This document shows, in pieces, positions 33,354-42,926 of a DNA stretch of 64,000 nucleotides; within the stretch, counting starts at the first letter, position 1, and each line of letters starts with the position of its first letter. Below the pieces are notes generated by a model. It worked only from the letters and a program-made list of their open reading frames with translations, was not told the DNA's origin and searched no databases. Location: the NCBI RefSeq assembly GCF_900113275.1, contig NZ_FOOU01000007.1:62001-126000 (forward strand), given 5' to 3'. This DNA is from Neptunomonas qingdaonensis (GTDB lineage: Bacteria > Pseudomonadota > Gammaproteobacteria > Pseudomonadales > Balneatricaceae). A program made the translations under genes and the position numbers.

Positions 33354-34550
33354 TTACCGTTCGCTTTTGCGCACATAATTCAAAATTGAAACGGGCACCA
33401 CTTTTCTTACCGGAAAACCTTCAATTTCTTTGCGGTCAATTATATGGTTTAAACGGCTTTCAATGGCGCATAGGTTTTTAAAATCGCCCATCGCAACAAA
33501 CGAGATGGCTTCACCTGTGGCACCCGCACGACCCGTTCGGCCAATGCGGTGGATATATTCTTCTGGTTTAAAGGGTAGGTCGTAATTAACAACGCGACTC
33601 AGCTCACCAATATCTAAACCGCGGGCGGCAACCCCTGTGGCGACTAAGTATTTTAGTTTGCCAGACTTAAAGTCGGCCAAAATCTTTTCCCGCATGGCTT
33701 GGCTTTTATCACCATGAATGGCCTCGGCTTGAATACCGCGTTTTGCAAGCTGCGCGACCAGTTTGGCGGCACCGTGTTTTTTCTCGATAAAAATCAGCGC
33801 CTGATCCCACTGTTGCTCGTTAATTAAATGACTCAACAATGCGGACTTTGTGTCTTTATCTACCGTGATTAACCACTGGTTTATAGTGGCTGCCGCTGTG
33901 GTTTTGGGTGAAGTCGATATCTCAGCGGCTGGACTGCTCGTTTTGCTATCAGAAAATTCAAAGGCGAGGGCGCGAACGTCGTCGCTCATGGTTGCCGAAA
34001 ACAATAGGTTCTGACGGGCTTTGGGTAAGCGGTCAATGATCTTATAGATATCATCAACAAAACCCATATCTACCATTCTGTCCGCTTCATCTAATACCAG
34101 TATTTCAAGCTCATCAAAATGCAGTGCCCGCTGATGAGCTAAATCAAGCAACCTGCCCGGTGTCGCCACTAAAATATCAACGCCTTCGATTAAGCGCTGC
34201 TTTTGGGCCTCAGAATCAACACCGCCATAAACCGCCAGGGAGCTAAGGTTGAGATGTTTACTGTAGGCAGCAACACTCGCAGCAACCTGAACCGCTAATT
34301 CACGTGTCGGGGTCAGGATAAGCGCGCGTATGCGTTTACCACGCAATGTACGCTCTTTGTTAAAGATCTCTAAAATCGGTAGAACGAACGCGGCGGTTTT
34401 GCCTGTTCCGGTTTGAGCGGTGGCAATCAGGTCTTTACCAGAAAGAATGATGGGAATGGCTTGGTTCTGGATAGGAGTAAAGGCTATATAACCCAAGTCT
34501 TCAATCGCTTGTAGAATAGGATTACACAATCCAAGGTTTGAAAATGGCAT
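33354..34550 (-). CDS. rhlE: DEAD-box ATP-dependent RNA helicase, RhlE-like
   Basis: The 398-aa helicase has the full motif set: Q motif FTPIQNQAIP, motif I ATAQTGTGKT, Ia PTRELA, GG, TPGRLLD, motif II DEAD, motif III SAT, then ATGVAARGLDI and motif VI HRIGRTGRAG. The core is preceded only by MPFSNLGL and the C-terminus lacks the long basic tail of E. coli RhlE, so RhlE-like is a group call. It probably acts on ribosomal or messenger RNA structure. A Ser/Thr/Ala-rich insertion (about residues 205-225) lies between the two RecA domains. A decayed fragment of a related gene lies about 1.3 kb further along. Confidence 0.92.
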   Translation of the reverse strand: MPFSNLGLCNPILQAIEDLGYIAFTPIQNQAIPIILSGKDLIATAQTGTGKTAAFVLPILEIFNKERTLRGKRIRALILTPTRELAVQVAASVAAYSKHLNLSSLAVYGGVDSEAQKQRLIEGVDILVATPGRLLDLAHQRALHFDELEILVLDEADRMVDMGFVDDIYKIIDRLPKARQNLLFSATMSDDVRALAFEFSDSKTSSPAAEISTSPKTTAAATINQWLITVDKDTKSALLSHLINEQQWDQALIFIEKKHGAAKLVAQLAKRGIQAEAIHGDKSQAMREKILADFKSGKLKYLVATGVAARGLDIGELSRVVNYDLPFKPEEYIHRIGRTGRAGATGEAISFVAMGDFKNLCAIESRLNHIIDRKEIEGFPVRKVVPVSILNYVRKSER

Positions 34551-34672
34551 AGAGGCTCAGATAGGTCGTGATAAGGAGAATAGGGCGAAGTATAGCAGTA
34601 AGGGTTTGGGTTGCGGTACGTTGAATAATGTCAAATTGTGGAAGGGCGATAATCTAGTGCGTCGGGGGTCCA

Positions 34673-34874
34673 GGGGCAGGTCTTGCATATTGTAGCTTTA
34701 CATGCGGTCGTGTGATTTTTAATCGATGGTTCAGAAAAGAGCTCACATATTATGATGAGAAATGCAAAGATAGAGATGTGTCGGTGATTACTTGGGTGGG
34801 ATCAGCGGTGTAAGTTATTCGGCGCACAGTCGATCAATTAGAATGGCTGCAAGATGCAAGGCCTGACCTTTTGT
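34673..34874. repeat. MITE-like repeat, GGGGCAGGTCTTGCAT family (copy A)
   Basis: The left end GGGGCAGGTCTTGCATATTG and the right end GCCTGACCTTTTG form short inverted ends (GGGGCAGG against CCTGACC). It relates to copies at 38793, 43368 and 52837, is longer than them, and is more diverged inside. The 34551-34923 gap holds this element and the acnA ribosome binding site only. Confidence 0.65.
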
Positions 34875-34923
34875 TCTTCTTGATAGACCAGGTTTAATGT
34901 ATATAAGTAAGGAGTTCAGACAC

Positions 34924-37653
34924 ATGAGCAACAATAGCTTTAATACTAAACGCACCATAGAAGTTAACCAGTCAACTTTTTCAATATACGATATTAGCCG
35001 CTTGCCAAACCAGGATGCTGTGCAAAAGCTTCCCTATAGCATGAAGATTTTACTCGAAAACTTGTTACGAAATGAGGATGGTCATCATACTCACAAACAA
35101 GATATTGAAGCCTTATGTGCCTGGGATGCTAAAACGCCGTCCCAGCAACAAGTTGCATTTACACCAGCACGAGTGGTGTTACAAGATTTCACCGGTGTAC
35201 CTGCAATCGTCGATTTAGCAGCAATGCGCGATGCTATGATTAAACTCGATGGCGATCCAGACCAAATCAATCCATTAGTTCCTGTGGATCTGGTAATAGA
35301 CCACTCGGTGATGGTCGACTTCTATGGCTCAACAGACGCCTTGAGCAAGAACACCGCTATTGAGTTTGAACGCAACAAAGAGCGTTATCAGTTTTTACGT
35401 TGGGGGCAAAAAGCATTCTCTAATTTTCGTGTAGTGCCACCGGGTACGGGTATCGTGCATCAGGTTAACCTTGAATATCTCGCGCATGTTGTTATGCAAA
35501 AAACAAAAGAGGACGAAACGTTTTTGCTACCAGACACCTTAGTCGGTACTGACTCACATACCACCATGATTAATGGTCTTGGCGTGCTTGGCTGGGGCGT
35601 TGGTGGCATTGAAGCTGAAGCTGCCATGTTAGGACAACCCGTCAGCATGTTGCTGCCCGAGGTCATAGGTTTTGAACTCAAAGGATCTCTGAATGAAGGC
35701 GCAACAGCAACCGACCTCGTATTAACGGTAACCAAAACCTTACGCGAGAAAGGCGTCGTCGGTAAATTTGTTGAGTTTTATGGTGATGGTCTTGCCAATC
35801 TGCCCGTAGCTGATCGCGCTACCATCGCCAATATGGCACCTGAATATGGTGCTACTTGCGGCATATTCCCGATTGACGATGAAACACTTACCTACATGCG
35901 CTTAAGTGGTCGCGAAGAAGACCAGATTCGAATTGTTGAAGCCTACGCCAAAGCGCAAGGCCTGTGGCGCGAAGAGGGTGCTACACCCGCAAACTACTCT
36001 GATAGCTTACAACTTGATTTAGCAGAGGTTGTGCCTAGCATTGCGGGTCCTAAGCGCCCTCAAGACAAAATAGCGCTCACTGATGCGAAACGGGCCTTCC
36101 TTGAGCATATGCAATTACAAGGCGTTGAGCTTGATAACGACACACTCAGTCGATTTGCCAATGAAGGAGGTTCAACCGCCATTGGCAATCAACCTGTGTT
36201 AGGTGCAGTAGAAATAGAAATTGATGGCAACACTCACTACCTTCAACATGGTGACGTGGTAATTGCAGCGATAACCTCTTGTACAAACACGTCTAACCCG
36301 GCTGTGATGATCGCTGCGGGGTTAGTAGCACAAAAAGCAAGAGCTCGCGGGTTAACCACCAAGCCATGGGTTAAAACGTCGCTCGCACCGGGCTCTCAGG
36401 TTGTTCCTGCTTATCTAGAGAAAGCGGGCGTATTAGATGATCTTCAGGCACTGCGCTTCGATGTAGTGGGTTTTGGTTGCACCACCTGTATTGGCAACTC
36501 AGGCCCTCTCCCGAAGGTGGTTAGTGATGCAATCCATAAAGGTAAACTCACGGTCAGTTCGGTGCTGTCCGGTAACCGAAATTTTGAAGGCAGAATTCAT
36601 CAGGATACGCGTGCCAACTACCTGGCATCACCACCGTTAGTGGTTGCTTATGCCATAGCAGGTACTATGACAAAAGATTTAACCAAGGAACCTCTGGGTC
36701 ATGATCATGAGGGCAAGCCAGTATTCTTAAAAGATATTTGGCCCACCGCTCAGGAAGTCAGCAATTTGATAGCCAGTTCGGTGTCTGCTGAAATGTTTAA
36801 GTCGCGCTATCAAGACGTATTCGAAGGCACTGAACAATGGCGGGAACTGCCTGTGCCTGAAGGTAAAACGTATAGCTGGCCTGAATCGTCTTACGTTAAA
36901 AACCCTCCGTTTTTTGAGAGTATTACTCGTAATGTGCCTGAGTTGCCGACGATAAAAAGCGCCCGTTGTATTGTTAAAGTAGGTGACTCTATTACCACCG
37001 ACCATATTTCACCGGCAGGTGCTATTCAAGCCGACAGTCCTGTGGGCCATTATTTGCAGGGCCAGGGTATTGCAGTTAAAGACTTCAATAGCTTGGGTTC
37101 ACGGCGCGGTAATCATGAAGTGATGATGCGCGGTACCTTCGCTAATACACGTCTGCGTAATCAGTTAGCGCCAGAAACTGAAGGTGGTTTTACCTGTTAC
37201 TTCCCAAATGACGAAGTGACCAGTATTTACGATGCCGCAATGCGCTATCAAAAAAACAAAACACCACTGGTGGTGTTGGCGGGCAAAGAATATGGTACAG
37301 GTTCAAGCCGGGACTGGGCTGCCAAAGGCACAAAATTACTCGGTATCGAAGCAGTCATTGCGCAAAGTTACGAGCGAATCCACCGTTCCAATTTAGTCGG
37401 TTTTGGCGTGCTCCCACTAGAGTATTTGCCGGGCGACAGTGCTGAATCTTTAGGCTTAGAGGGCATTGAGATTTTTAGTTTCAGTAGCTTAGATGGTAAG
37501 CCTGAATACATTAAAGCCCAAGCAAAGAAAACAGACGGTAAGATCGTTAATTTTGAGCTTAAAGTAAGAATAGATACTGAAAGTGAGTGGGGCTATTACC
37601 AGCACGGTGGTATTTTGCACTATGTATTACGGACTCTTGCAACCGAAAGTTAA
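34924..37653 (+). CDS. acnA: Aconitate hydratase AcnA
   Basis: This [4Fe-4S] enzyme interconverts citrate and isocitrate in the TCA cycle; the AcnA/IRP type is often stress-induced. From the ATG at 34924 it is 909 aa, a normal length. The start is chosen because AAGGAG lies 9 bp upstream; an in-frame ATG at 34897 would precede that site. Cluster and active-site motifs are ITSCTNTSNP, GFGCTTCIGNSGP (second and third Cys ligands), SVLSGNRNFEGR, and the swivel-domain GSSRDWAAKG. It is monocistronic, with a MITE-like repeat just upstream and a hairpin downstream. Confidence 0.96.
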   Translation: MSNNSFNTKRTIEVNQSTFSIYDISRLPNQDAVQKLPYSMKILLENLLRNEDGHHTHKQDIEALCAWDAKTPSQQQVAFTPARVVLQDFTGVPAIVDLAAMRDAMIKLDGDPDQINPLVPVDLVIDHSVMVDFYGSTDALSKNTAIEFERNKERYQFLRWGQKAFSNFRVVPPGTGIVHQVNLEYLAHVVMQKTKEDETFLLPDTLVGTDSHTTMINGLGVLGWGVGGIEAEAAMLGQPVSMLLPEVIGFELKGSLNEGATATDLVLTVTKTLREKGVVGKFVEFYGDGLANLPVADRATIANMAPEYGATCGIFPIDDETLTYMRLSGREEDQIRIVEAYAKAQGLWREEGATPANYSDSLQLDLAEVVPSIAGPKRPQDKIALTDAKRAFLEHMQLQGVELDNDTLSRFANEGGSTAIGNQPVLGAVEIEIDGNTHYLQHGDVVIAAITSCTNTSNPAVMIAAGLVAQKARARGLTTKPWVKTSLAPGSQVVPAYLEKAGVLDDLQALRFDVVGFGCTTCIGNSGPLPKVVSDAIHKGKLTVSSVLSGNRNFEGRIHQDTRANYLASPPLVVAYAIAGTMTKDLTKEPLGHDHEGKPVFLKDIWPTAQEVSNLIASSVSAEMFKSRYQDVFEGTEQWRELPVPEGKTYSWPESSYVKNPPFFESITRNVPELPTIKSARCIVKVGDSITTDHISPAGAIQADSPVGHYLQGQGIAVKDFNSLGSRRGNHEVMMRGTFANTRLRNQLAPETEGGFTCYFPNDEVTSIYDAAMRYQKNKTPLVVLAGKEYGTGSSRDWAAKGTKLLGIEAVIAQSYERIHRSNLVGFGVLPLEYLPGDSAESLGLEGIEIFSFSSLDGKPEYIKAQAKKTDGKIVNFELKVRIDTESEWGYYQHGGILHYVLRTLATES

Positions 37654-37678
37654 AGCAGTAACGTTAAACTAACTATAA

Positions 37679-37710
37679 GGCCAGATCGTCACTTTGGTGA
37701 TGAGCTGGCC
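37679..37710 (+). terminator. Terminator-like hairpin after acnA
   Basis: GGCCAGATCGTCAC, loop TTTG, GTGATGAGCTGGCC form a 14-bp stem with two mismatches, 25 bp after the acnA stop. No strong U tract follows. Confidence 0.6.
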
Positions 37711-37902
37711 TATATCTCGTAGCGTTTCCAAATGGAGCTTACAATGCTTTGCGAACCTGAGGGACCAAATATGACGCTTTGTGTGTTTTTGTTTTTCCCC
37801 CTACAAAGTGCGCTTGGGGTATGATGCTTTAGACTTTACATGATTTTATGGGATTTATTCAGAGATCCCTTAAGTAATAAAAAATTCCATTTCGGGGTCA
37901 TT

Positions 37903-38754
37903 ATGAAACGTTATAAAATCATTCACCGTACTTATTACAATTATACGGATATTGTGACGCTTGGCGCGCATCATTTACTGTTGCGCCCCCGCGAAGGTCA
38001 TGACCTGCGTATCGAGTCTTTTGTGCTAAAGGTTACACCCGATGCGCAAATATATTGGCATCGGGATGTTGAAGACAATTCAGTTGCCATCGCTAATTTT
38101 ACTGGCCCAGCCCAGCAGCTCACGGTTGAAAGTGAAGTTATTATTCAGCAATACAATGAATCTCCATTGGATTTTATAGTGGCCGATTATGCTATTAATT
38201 ATCCTTTTTCTTATACTGAGGGAGACCAGTTTTTATTGTCACCCTATCGTGTATTGCCAGATCAAAAGACGCGAGAGCTTTTAAATAACTGGATATTTCA
38301 GGTCTGGAAGTCGGGAGAGCAGGTTCAAACCTATACGTTACTTCAGCGGCTTACTGAAACTATCAACAAAACACTGGTTTACAAGGTCAGAGAAGAACCC
38401 GGAGTCCAATCTGCCGAGGAAACACTGTCGCTCGGTTCTGGCTCTTGTCGTGATTTTGCCTTGCTCTTTATGGAGGCAGTTAAGTGCCTGGGCCTTGCCT
38501 CCCGTTTTGTCAGCGGATATTTACATGCGCCGCTTATGTCCAGTCAGATTGGATCCACTCATGCATGGGCTGAGGTTTATCTACCCGGGGGAGGCTGGAA
38601 AGGCTTTGACCCGACGATCGGCGATATTGTCGGAACGGATCATATACCCGTAGCCGTATCGCGATTGGCTGAAGCTGTCCCTCCTATATCCGGGTCTTAC
38701 GCTGGTTCCGCTAAGTCAAAACTTGATGTAGGTGTTTGGGTAAGCAAACTCTAA
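37903..38754 (+). CDS. Transglutaminase-like cysteine protease family protein
   Basis: From the ATG at 37903 the protein is 283 aa and begins MKRYKIIHRTYYNYTDIVTL, the usual start of the bacterial transglutaminase-like N-terminal domain. An in-frame ATG at 37840 adds 21 unlike residues. The core domain shows catalytic Cys in GSGSCRDFALL, His in STHAWAEVYLPG and Asp in GFDPT. It is likely a cytoplasmic protease or amide-transfer enzyme; relatives are often found beside circularly permuted ATP-grasp proteins, which are absent here. It stands alone, followed by a strong inverted repeat. Confidence 0.88.
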   Translation: MKRYKIIHRTYYNYTDIVTLGAHHLLLRPREGHDLRIESFVLKVTPDAQIYWHRDVEDNSVAIANFTGPAQQLTVESEVIIQQYNESPLDFIVADYAINYPFSYTEGDQFLLSPYRVLPDQKTRELLNNWIFQVWKSGEQVQTYTLLQRLTETINKTLVYKVREEPGVQSAEETLSLGSGSCRDFALLFMEAVKCLGLASRFVSGYLHAPLMSSQIGSTHAWAEVYLPGGGWKGFDPTIGDIVGTDHIPVAVSRLAEAVPPISGSYAGSAKSKLDVGVWVSKL

Positions 38755-38759
38755 AAGAA

Positions 38760-38798
38760 GCCCCCTAGGGGTCAGGACTTGAAAGAACCCTAGGGGGC
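38760..38798. terminator. 11-bp perfect inverted repeat after the transglutaminase-like gene
   Basis: The arms GCCCCCTAGGG and CCCTAGGGGGC are separated by 17 nt, 5 bp after the stop. The right arm runs into the next MITE-like copy, so it may be part of that element as well as a terminator. Confidence 0.6.
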
Positions 38799-38921
38799 AA
38801 GTCTTGCATTTTGCAGCTTTGGATATGTTGAGTGATTTGTGTTCGATTTATAAATTTAAAGAGTATTATCTTTAGGGGGTAATTCACATGGGGGTGGGTG
38901 ATGTCTCGACCTGACCCTTTG
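38793..38921. repeat. MITE-like repeat, GGGGCAGGTCTTGCAT family (copy B)
   Basis: The left end GGGGGCAAGTCTTGCATT is followed by TTGCAGCTTTGGATATGTTG, and the right end is CGACCTGACCCTTTG. The inner motif is nearly identical to copy C at 43368. It lies between two genes in the same orientation and ends about 60 bp before the DUF2235 start. Confidence 0.8.
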
Positions 38922-38979
38922 CGTTTTATCCAAGTATGGAACATTGATTTTTAATGGATACTTGAAGAGGGACTCAACC

Positions 38980-40527
38980 ATGAAACGGTTAATTGTTTGC
39001 TGTGACGGTACTTGGAACAACCCCGAACAAGAAGATAACGGCATACTGTCACCCACCAATGTAGTTAAAATTTTTAACTCGATCAGTCCTCACGATCATG
39101 ACAACAATGTTGCCCAATTGCGTTACTACCACCCGGGAGTAGGCGGTGAAGGCGGGTTAATTAAGAAATTTGCTGGTGGTGCGGTTGGGGCAGGTATTTC
39201 CCGGCACATTTGCAGTGCCTATCACTGGCTAGCCTCTCACTATGAAGAGGGGGACGAGATTTATCTTTACGGATTCAGTCGAGGGGCGTTTGTGGTTCGC
39301 TCGCTTGCCGGTTTTATCGCAAAGGGTTTGTTAGACCTTACAGGAGTCAACTCAAAAGCGTCCTGGGAGCGCGTGCATCGTGCTTACGATAAAGGCTACC
39401 GCGTTAAAAACTCCAAACAGGCCAGCTGGGCAAAGGCGGACTATCGTTTTTTTAATCAAGGCAAAGCGGTGGATATCCAATTTGTCGGGGCGTGGGATAC
39501 TGTGGGTGCGTTAGGCGTACCTAATGACTTAGAAATATTAAATATCCTCGACGATAAAACCAAGTGGGAATTTCATAACACGCTACTGGGTAAACACATT
39601 AAAACTGCCCGACACGCGATGGCGCTGGATGAAAGGCGTTCCAGTTTTACGGTCACCCGTTGGGATAATGCAGCCAAACATAAAGACGCTAAAGAGGTTT
39701 GGTTTCCGGGTGTGCATTCGGATGTCGGTGGCGGCTATGCCAATACCGATATATCGGATATCGCCCTGCGCTGGATGATAAAAGAGAGCGAATCGATTGG
39801 GCTGATCTTTAGAAAAGAGGCCGTCGAAAGTCTGGGTGGCAACCCTGTTGGGTATATCCATAACTCTTACCGCGGACTGTTTTCAAAAATGCGTTCACGG
39901 CCTCGCAGTTTTGGTTTAATTGCCGAAACCAATAAAGCGAGTTTTGATGCAAGTGTTCTGAAGCGTCAGGAAGTTTCACCCATTAACTTTCCAAGTTACC
40001 ACCCCACTCAACAACTGAAAGTGGGCGAACAAGTCACCATCGATGTGTTTGCCGATACGCGTTGGAATGAAACGGGCTTATTTCTGGAGAAGGGACAGTC
40101 TTATCTATTTTCAGCCACCGGCGAATGGAAAGACAGCAATGATGTCTGTGACTGGAAGGGCACCCAGGATGACAAATTAACGATTGGCGACATTATTCGC
40201 TCGGCCGGCTCTTTTTTAGGCTCTTTTGAAAACGCCTACCAACGATTAACCGACAATAACTGCACGGACTTTTTGCTGACTAAACGTGTGGAAAATTTAA
40301 ATTGGTTTACCTTGGTGGGGGCTATTGCTAACGATGACGGCAAACAAGCTGTGGTGGCAAATGATGGCACTCCATGCCCTCATCAATATGTCGAGTTGGC
40401 GCAGTACAACAAAACACCACTAGAGATTAAAAACGCCGGTTATTTATACTGTTTTCCAAATGATGTTTGGAGCCTGTATGAGAATAATTCAGGCAGTGTG
40501 CAATTGACGGTGAAGCGTATCTCTTAG
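38980..40527 (+). CDS. DUF2235 alpha/beta hydrolase with C-terminal lectin-like domain
   Basis: From the ATG at 38980 (AGAGG 8-9 bp upstream) the protein is 515 aa. The N-terminal 330 residues are a DUF2235 hydrolase domain, opening with KRLIVCCDGTWNNPEQ and carrying the GxSxG nucleophile elbow YGFSRGAF (Ser100) and WFPGVHSDVGGGY. Some DUF2235 proteins are type VI phospholipase effectors, but no vgrG or immunity gene adjoins this one. The C-terminal 170 residues (VGEQVTIDVFADTRWNETGL onward) look like a beta-sandwich such as a PA-IL-type lectin fold. There is no signal peptide. The next gene, a broken DUF2256, starts 2 bp after the stop. Confidence 0.85.
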   Translation: MKRLIVCCDGTWNNPEQEDNGILSPTNVVKIFNSISPHDHDNNVAQLRYYHPGVGGEGGLIKKFAGGAVGAGISRHICSAYHWLASHYEEGDEIYLYGFSRGAFVVRSLAGFIAKGLLDLTGVNSKASWERVHRAYDKGYRVKNSKQASWAKADYRFFNQGKAVDIQFVGAWDTVGALGVPNDLEILNILDDKTKWEFHNTLLGKHIKTARHAMALDERRSSFTVTRWDNAAKHKDAKEVWFPGVHSDVGGGYANTDISDIALRWMIKESESIGLIFRKEAVESLGGNPVGYIHNSYRGLFSKMRSRPRSFGLIAETNKASFDASVLKRQEVSPINFPSYHPTQQLKVGEQVTIDVFADTRWNETGLFLEKGQSYLFSATGEWKDSNDVCDWKGTQDDKLTIGDIIRSAGSFLGSFENAYQRLTDNNCTDFLLTKRVENLNWFTLVGAIANDDGKQAVVANDGTPCPHQYVELAQYNKTPLEIKNAGYLYCFPNDVWSLYENNSGSVQLTVKRIS

Positions 40528-40529
40528 CA

Positions 40530-40685
40530 ATGCATAAAAAACTATTATTACCTCATAAAAGTTGCCTTACTTGTAACAAAGATTTTGTATGGCGCAAGAA
40601 ATGGGAAAACTGCTGGGGAAGTGTTTTGTAATGCTCAGAGCGATGCCGACGATGTAAAAGTTCGATTAACAGAAAGGTAAGTTAA
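40530..40685 (+). pseudogene. DUF2256 gene interrupted by an in-frame stop
   Basis: Two zinc-knuckle-like Cys pairs are expected in DUF2256 (about 50 aa). Here the frame reads MHKKLLLPHKSCLTCNKDFV, then WRKKWENCW, GSVL, a TAA at 40629-40631, and continues in frame as CSERCRRCKSSINRK to a TAA at 40683-40685. Family members have Tyr just before CSERCRR, so one base change (TAT or TAC to TAA) explains the break. The final stop overlaps the ATG of the photolyase-family gene by 1 nt. DUF2256 genes are often found directly beside such genes. A natural nonsense mutation, readthrough or a sequencing error are all possible. Confidence 0.85.
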
Positions 40686-42235
40686 TGCAGGCAAAGCATC
40701 TCAGGCTTATATTGGGCGATCAGCTTAATCCTACGCACAGTTGGTTTGAATGTGTTGACTCGGATGTTATTTATGTCATAGCTGAGCTGCATCAAGAAGC
40801 AACTTATACCAAGCATCATATTCAAAAAATAACAGCATTCTTTTCGGCCATGGCTCACTTGGCTAAGTACCTTGAAAGTAAAGGGCATCGTGTTTGTTAC
40901 TTAACCTTAGATGATACCGCCCAATATCAAGATATTAACCAACTCATACACACATTAGTGTCTGAATATGCCAGTGAAACCTTTGCTTATCAACGGCCTG
41001 ATGAATTCAGGTTACGGGCACAATTAACTGGCTTATCTGATCAGTTAGATTTACCTGTATTTGAAGCAGACAGTGAACATTTTTTATTACCTTTTGATGA
41101 GCTATCCAATCATTTTAAAGCCGATACTCATGTAAGAATGGAAAAATTTTATCGTTATATGCGCAAGCGCTTTTCTATTTTAATGGATGGTAAGGCGCCT
41201 GCGGGTGGTGCATGGAACTTTGATGCTAATAATCGTCAATCATTTAAAAAATCTGACCTTAAGTTTATTCCTAAGCCGCTGGTGTTTGAAAATTCTGCTG
41301 ATGCTTACTTAGAGCGTATAAAAAAACACAATATTCAAACGATAGGGCATGTTGCGTCAAGCGTGTCGTACCCTATTAATCGTGAGCAATCATTGGTATT
41401 GCTGGACTATTTTTGTCAGCACCAACTGGCTAACTTTGGAAATTTCCAGGATGCAATGACGGTAGCGTCCCCTTACGCATGGAGTTTATATCACTCTCGT
41501 CTTAGCTTTTCACTTAACTGTAAGATGTTAAGCCCAATGGAAGTGATTCAAGCAGCATTAAATACTTATCAAGATGCAGAGGGAAAAATTACTCTTCCGC
41601 AAATAGAGGGGTTTATCAGGCAGATTTTAGGCTGGCGAGAATATGTGAGAGGGATGTACTGGGCTAATATGCCCAACTATGCGGAACAAAACTTTTTGGA
41701 TGCCAAACGAAACCTACCTGCTTGGTTTTGGAGTAGTGATACCAAAATGGATTGTTTAAAGAGCGCTATTTCGCAATCGCTTGAACATGCTTATGCGCAC
41801 CACATTCAACGATTGATGATTACCGGAAATTTCGCTTTGCTGGCAGGGCTGGCACCTGGTCAAGTCGATGAATGGTATTTAGGCATATATATAGACGCTA
41901 TTGAATGGGTGGAATTACCCAATACTCGCGGCATGGCACTTTTTGCTGACGGTGGTTGGATTGCCACGAAGCCCTATGCGGCCAGTGGTAACTACGTTAA
42001 CAAAATGAGTGACTACTGCAAAAATTGTCACTATAACGTGAAAGAAAAACTCAGCAACAATGCCTGCCCGTTAAATAGTCTGTATTGGAATTTCATTGAC
42101 CAGCATTATGATAAGTTTTCGGCAAATCAGAGAATGAGTTTTCCTATCCGCAACTGGAATAAAATGGAAGAAGCGCAGAAGATTGAGATTAGAAATAAAG
42201 CCGCTGAGTTATTAAATGATTTAGATAAACTCTAA
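40685..42235 (+). CDS. Fe-S bacterial cryptochrome/(6-4) photolyase-family protein
   Basis: The 516-aa protein belongs to the deoxyribodipyrimidine photolyase-related (FeS-BCP/PhrB) family, opening with LRLILGDQLNPTHSWF. The FAD and DNA region shows FIRQILGWREYVRGMYW, HHIQRLMITGNFALLAGL and DAIEWVELPNTRGMALFADG. Four cysteines near the C-terminus (SYC-type YCKNC, ACPLNSLYW, and an upstream NCK) are the expected [4Fe-4S] ligands. It probably repairs UV (6-4) lesions with light, or acts as a light sensor. It is translationally coupled to the preceding DUF2256 gene (TAATG), whose premature stop could reduce its translation. Confidence 0.9.
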   Translation: MQAKHLRLILGDQLNPTHSWFECVDSDVIYVIAELHQEATYTKHHIQKITAFFSAMAHLAKYLESKGHRVCYLTLDDTAQYQDINQLIHTLVSEYASETFAYQRPDEFRLRAQLTGLSDQLDLPVFEADSEHFLLPFDELSNHFKADTHVRMEKFYRYMRKRFSILMDGKAPAGGAWNFDANNRQSFKKSDLKFIPKPLVFENSADAYLERIKKHNIQTIGHVASSVSYPINREQSLVLLDYFCQHQLANFGNFQDAMTVASPYAWSLYHSRLSFSLNCKMLSPMEVIQAALNTYQDAEGKITLPQIEGFIRQILGWREYVRGMYWANMPNYAEQNFLDAKRNLPAWFWSSDTKMDCLKSAISQSLEHAYAHHIQRLMITGNFALLAGLAPGQVDEWYLGIYIDAIEWVELPNTRGMALFADGGWIATKPYAASGNYVNKMSDYCKNCHYNVKEKLSNNACPLNSLYWNFIDQHYDKFSANQRMSFPIRNWNKMEEAQKIEIRNKAAELLNDLDKL

Positions 42236-42370
42236 ATTTTTGAATCTACTTTTGAATTTTCTGATTTGTAGGTGAGATGATCCTTTTTTGTTGATTGTGC
42301 GTATTAAAATTACGTACATAGTAATTTCAGGATTGTTTTATATTTGGTTATTAGCTTCTTGGAGTTAAAT

Positions 42371-42787
42371 ATGAAGTACTTGACTCAATTTATTTTTCTC
42401 TTATTTAGTATTTCAGTGAATAGTAATGAGCTGCCTATGCTTTCTGACCTCACCAGTTTGAAATGGGACAATAGGATTATTCTGGTTAATGATGTTCAGA
42501 ACGAAGAGAGTATTTTGGCTGCTTTTGAAAAAAATATAATTGAAATCAATGACCGAGACATAGTCTGGCTAATAATCAAAGGCGATCACGCTTTCTCTAA
42601 CTACTCGGGCACCTTGTCAGAGGATTTGTTAAATAATACTCGCGACAGATATAAAATGAGGGAGGGTCAGGTCATCTTGATAGGTAAAGATGGGGACGTA
42701 AAGTCCTGGCAAGACCGTCTGGACTTAGAGGGAATATTCTTAGAAATTGACGCAATGCCCATGCGTCAAAGAGAAATGCAGAATTGA
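42371..42787 (+). CDS. Secreted DUF4174 protein
   Basis: From the ATG at 42371 (TGGAG 8 bp upstream) the protein is 138 aa. It has a signal peptide (about residues 3-18, FIFLLFSISVNSNE) and a DUF4174 domain that ends with the typical VILIGKDGDVK and IDAMPMRQREMQ. The domain resembles a thioredoxin-like fold without the CxxC pair. It is expected in the periplasm; function unknown. The frame is open nine codons further upstream, but that extension would spoil the signal peptide. Confidence 0.82.
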   Translation: MKYLTQFIFLLFSISVNSNELPMLSDLTSLKWDNRIILVNDVQNEESILAAFEKNIIEINDRDIVWLIIKGDHAFSNYSGTLSEDLLNNTRDRYKMREGQVILIGKDGDVKSWQDRLDLEGIFLEIDAMPMRQREMQN

Positions 42788-42926
42788 CATGTTCGGTATG
42801 TATTAAACACCGATGTCGAGATCTTCAGGATAAGGCTGAACAAGTATCAGGTGAATGTTGGCGGACTGGTTTTTCGTTGCGCTTCAAACCAGCCTCAAAT
42901 ACGGGCATTAGGAGTGTACCTACAAG

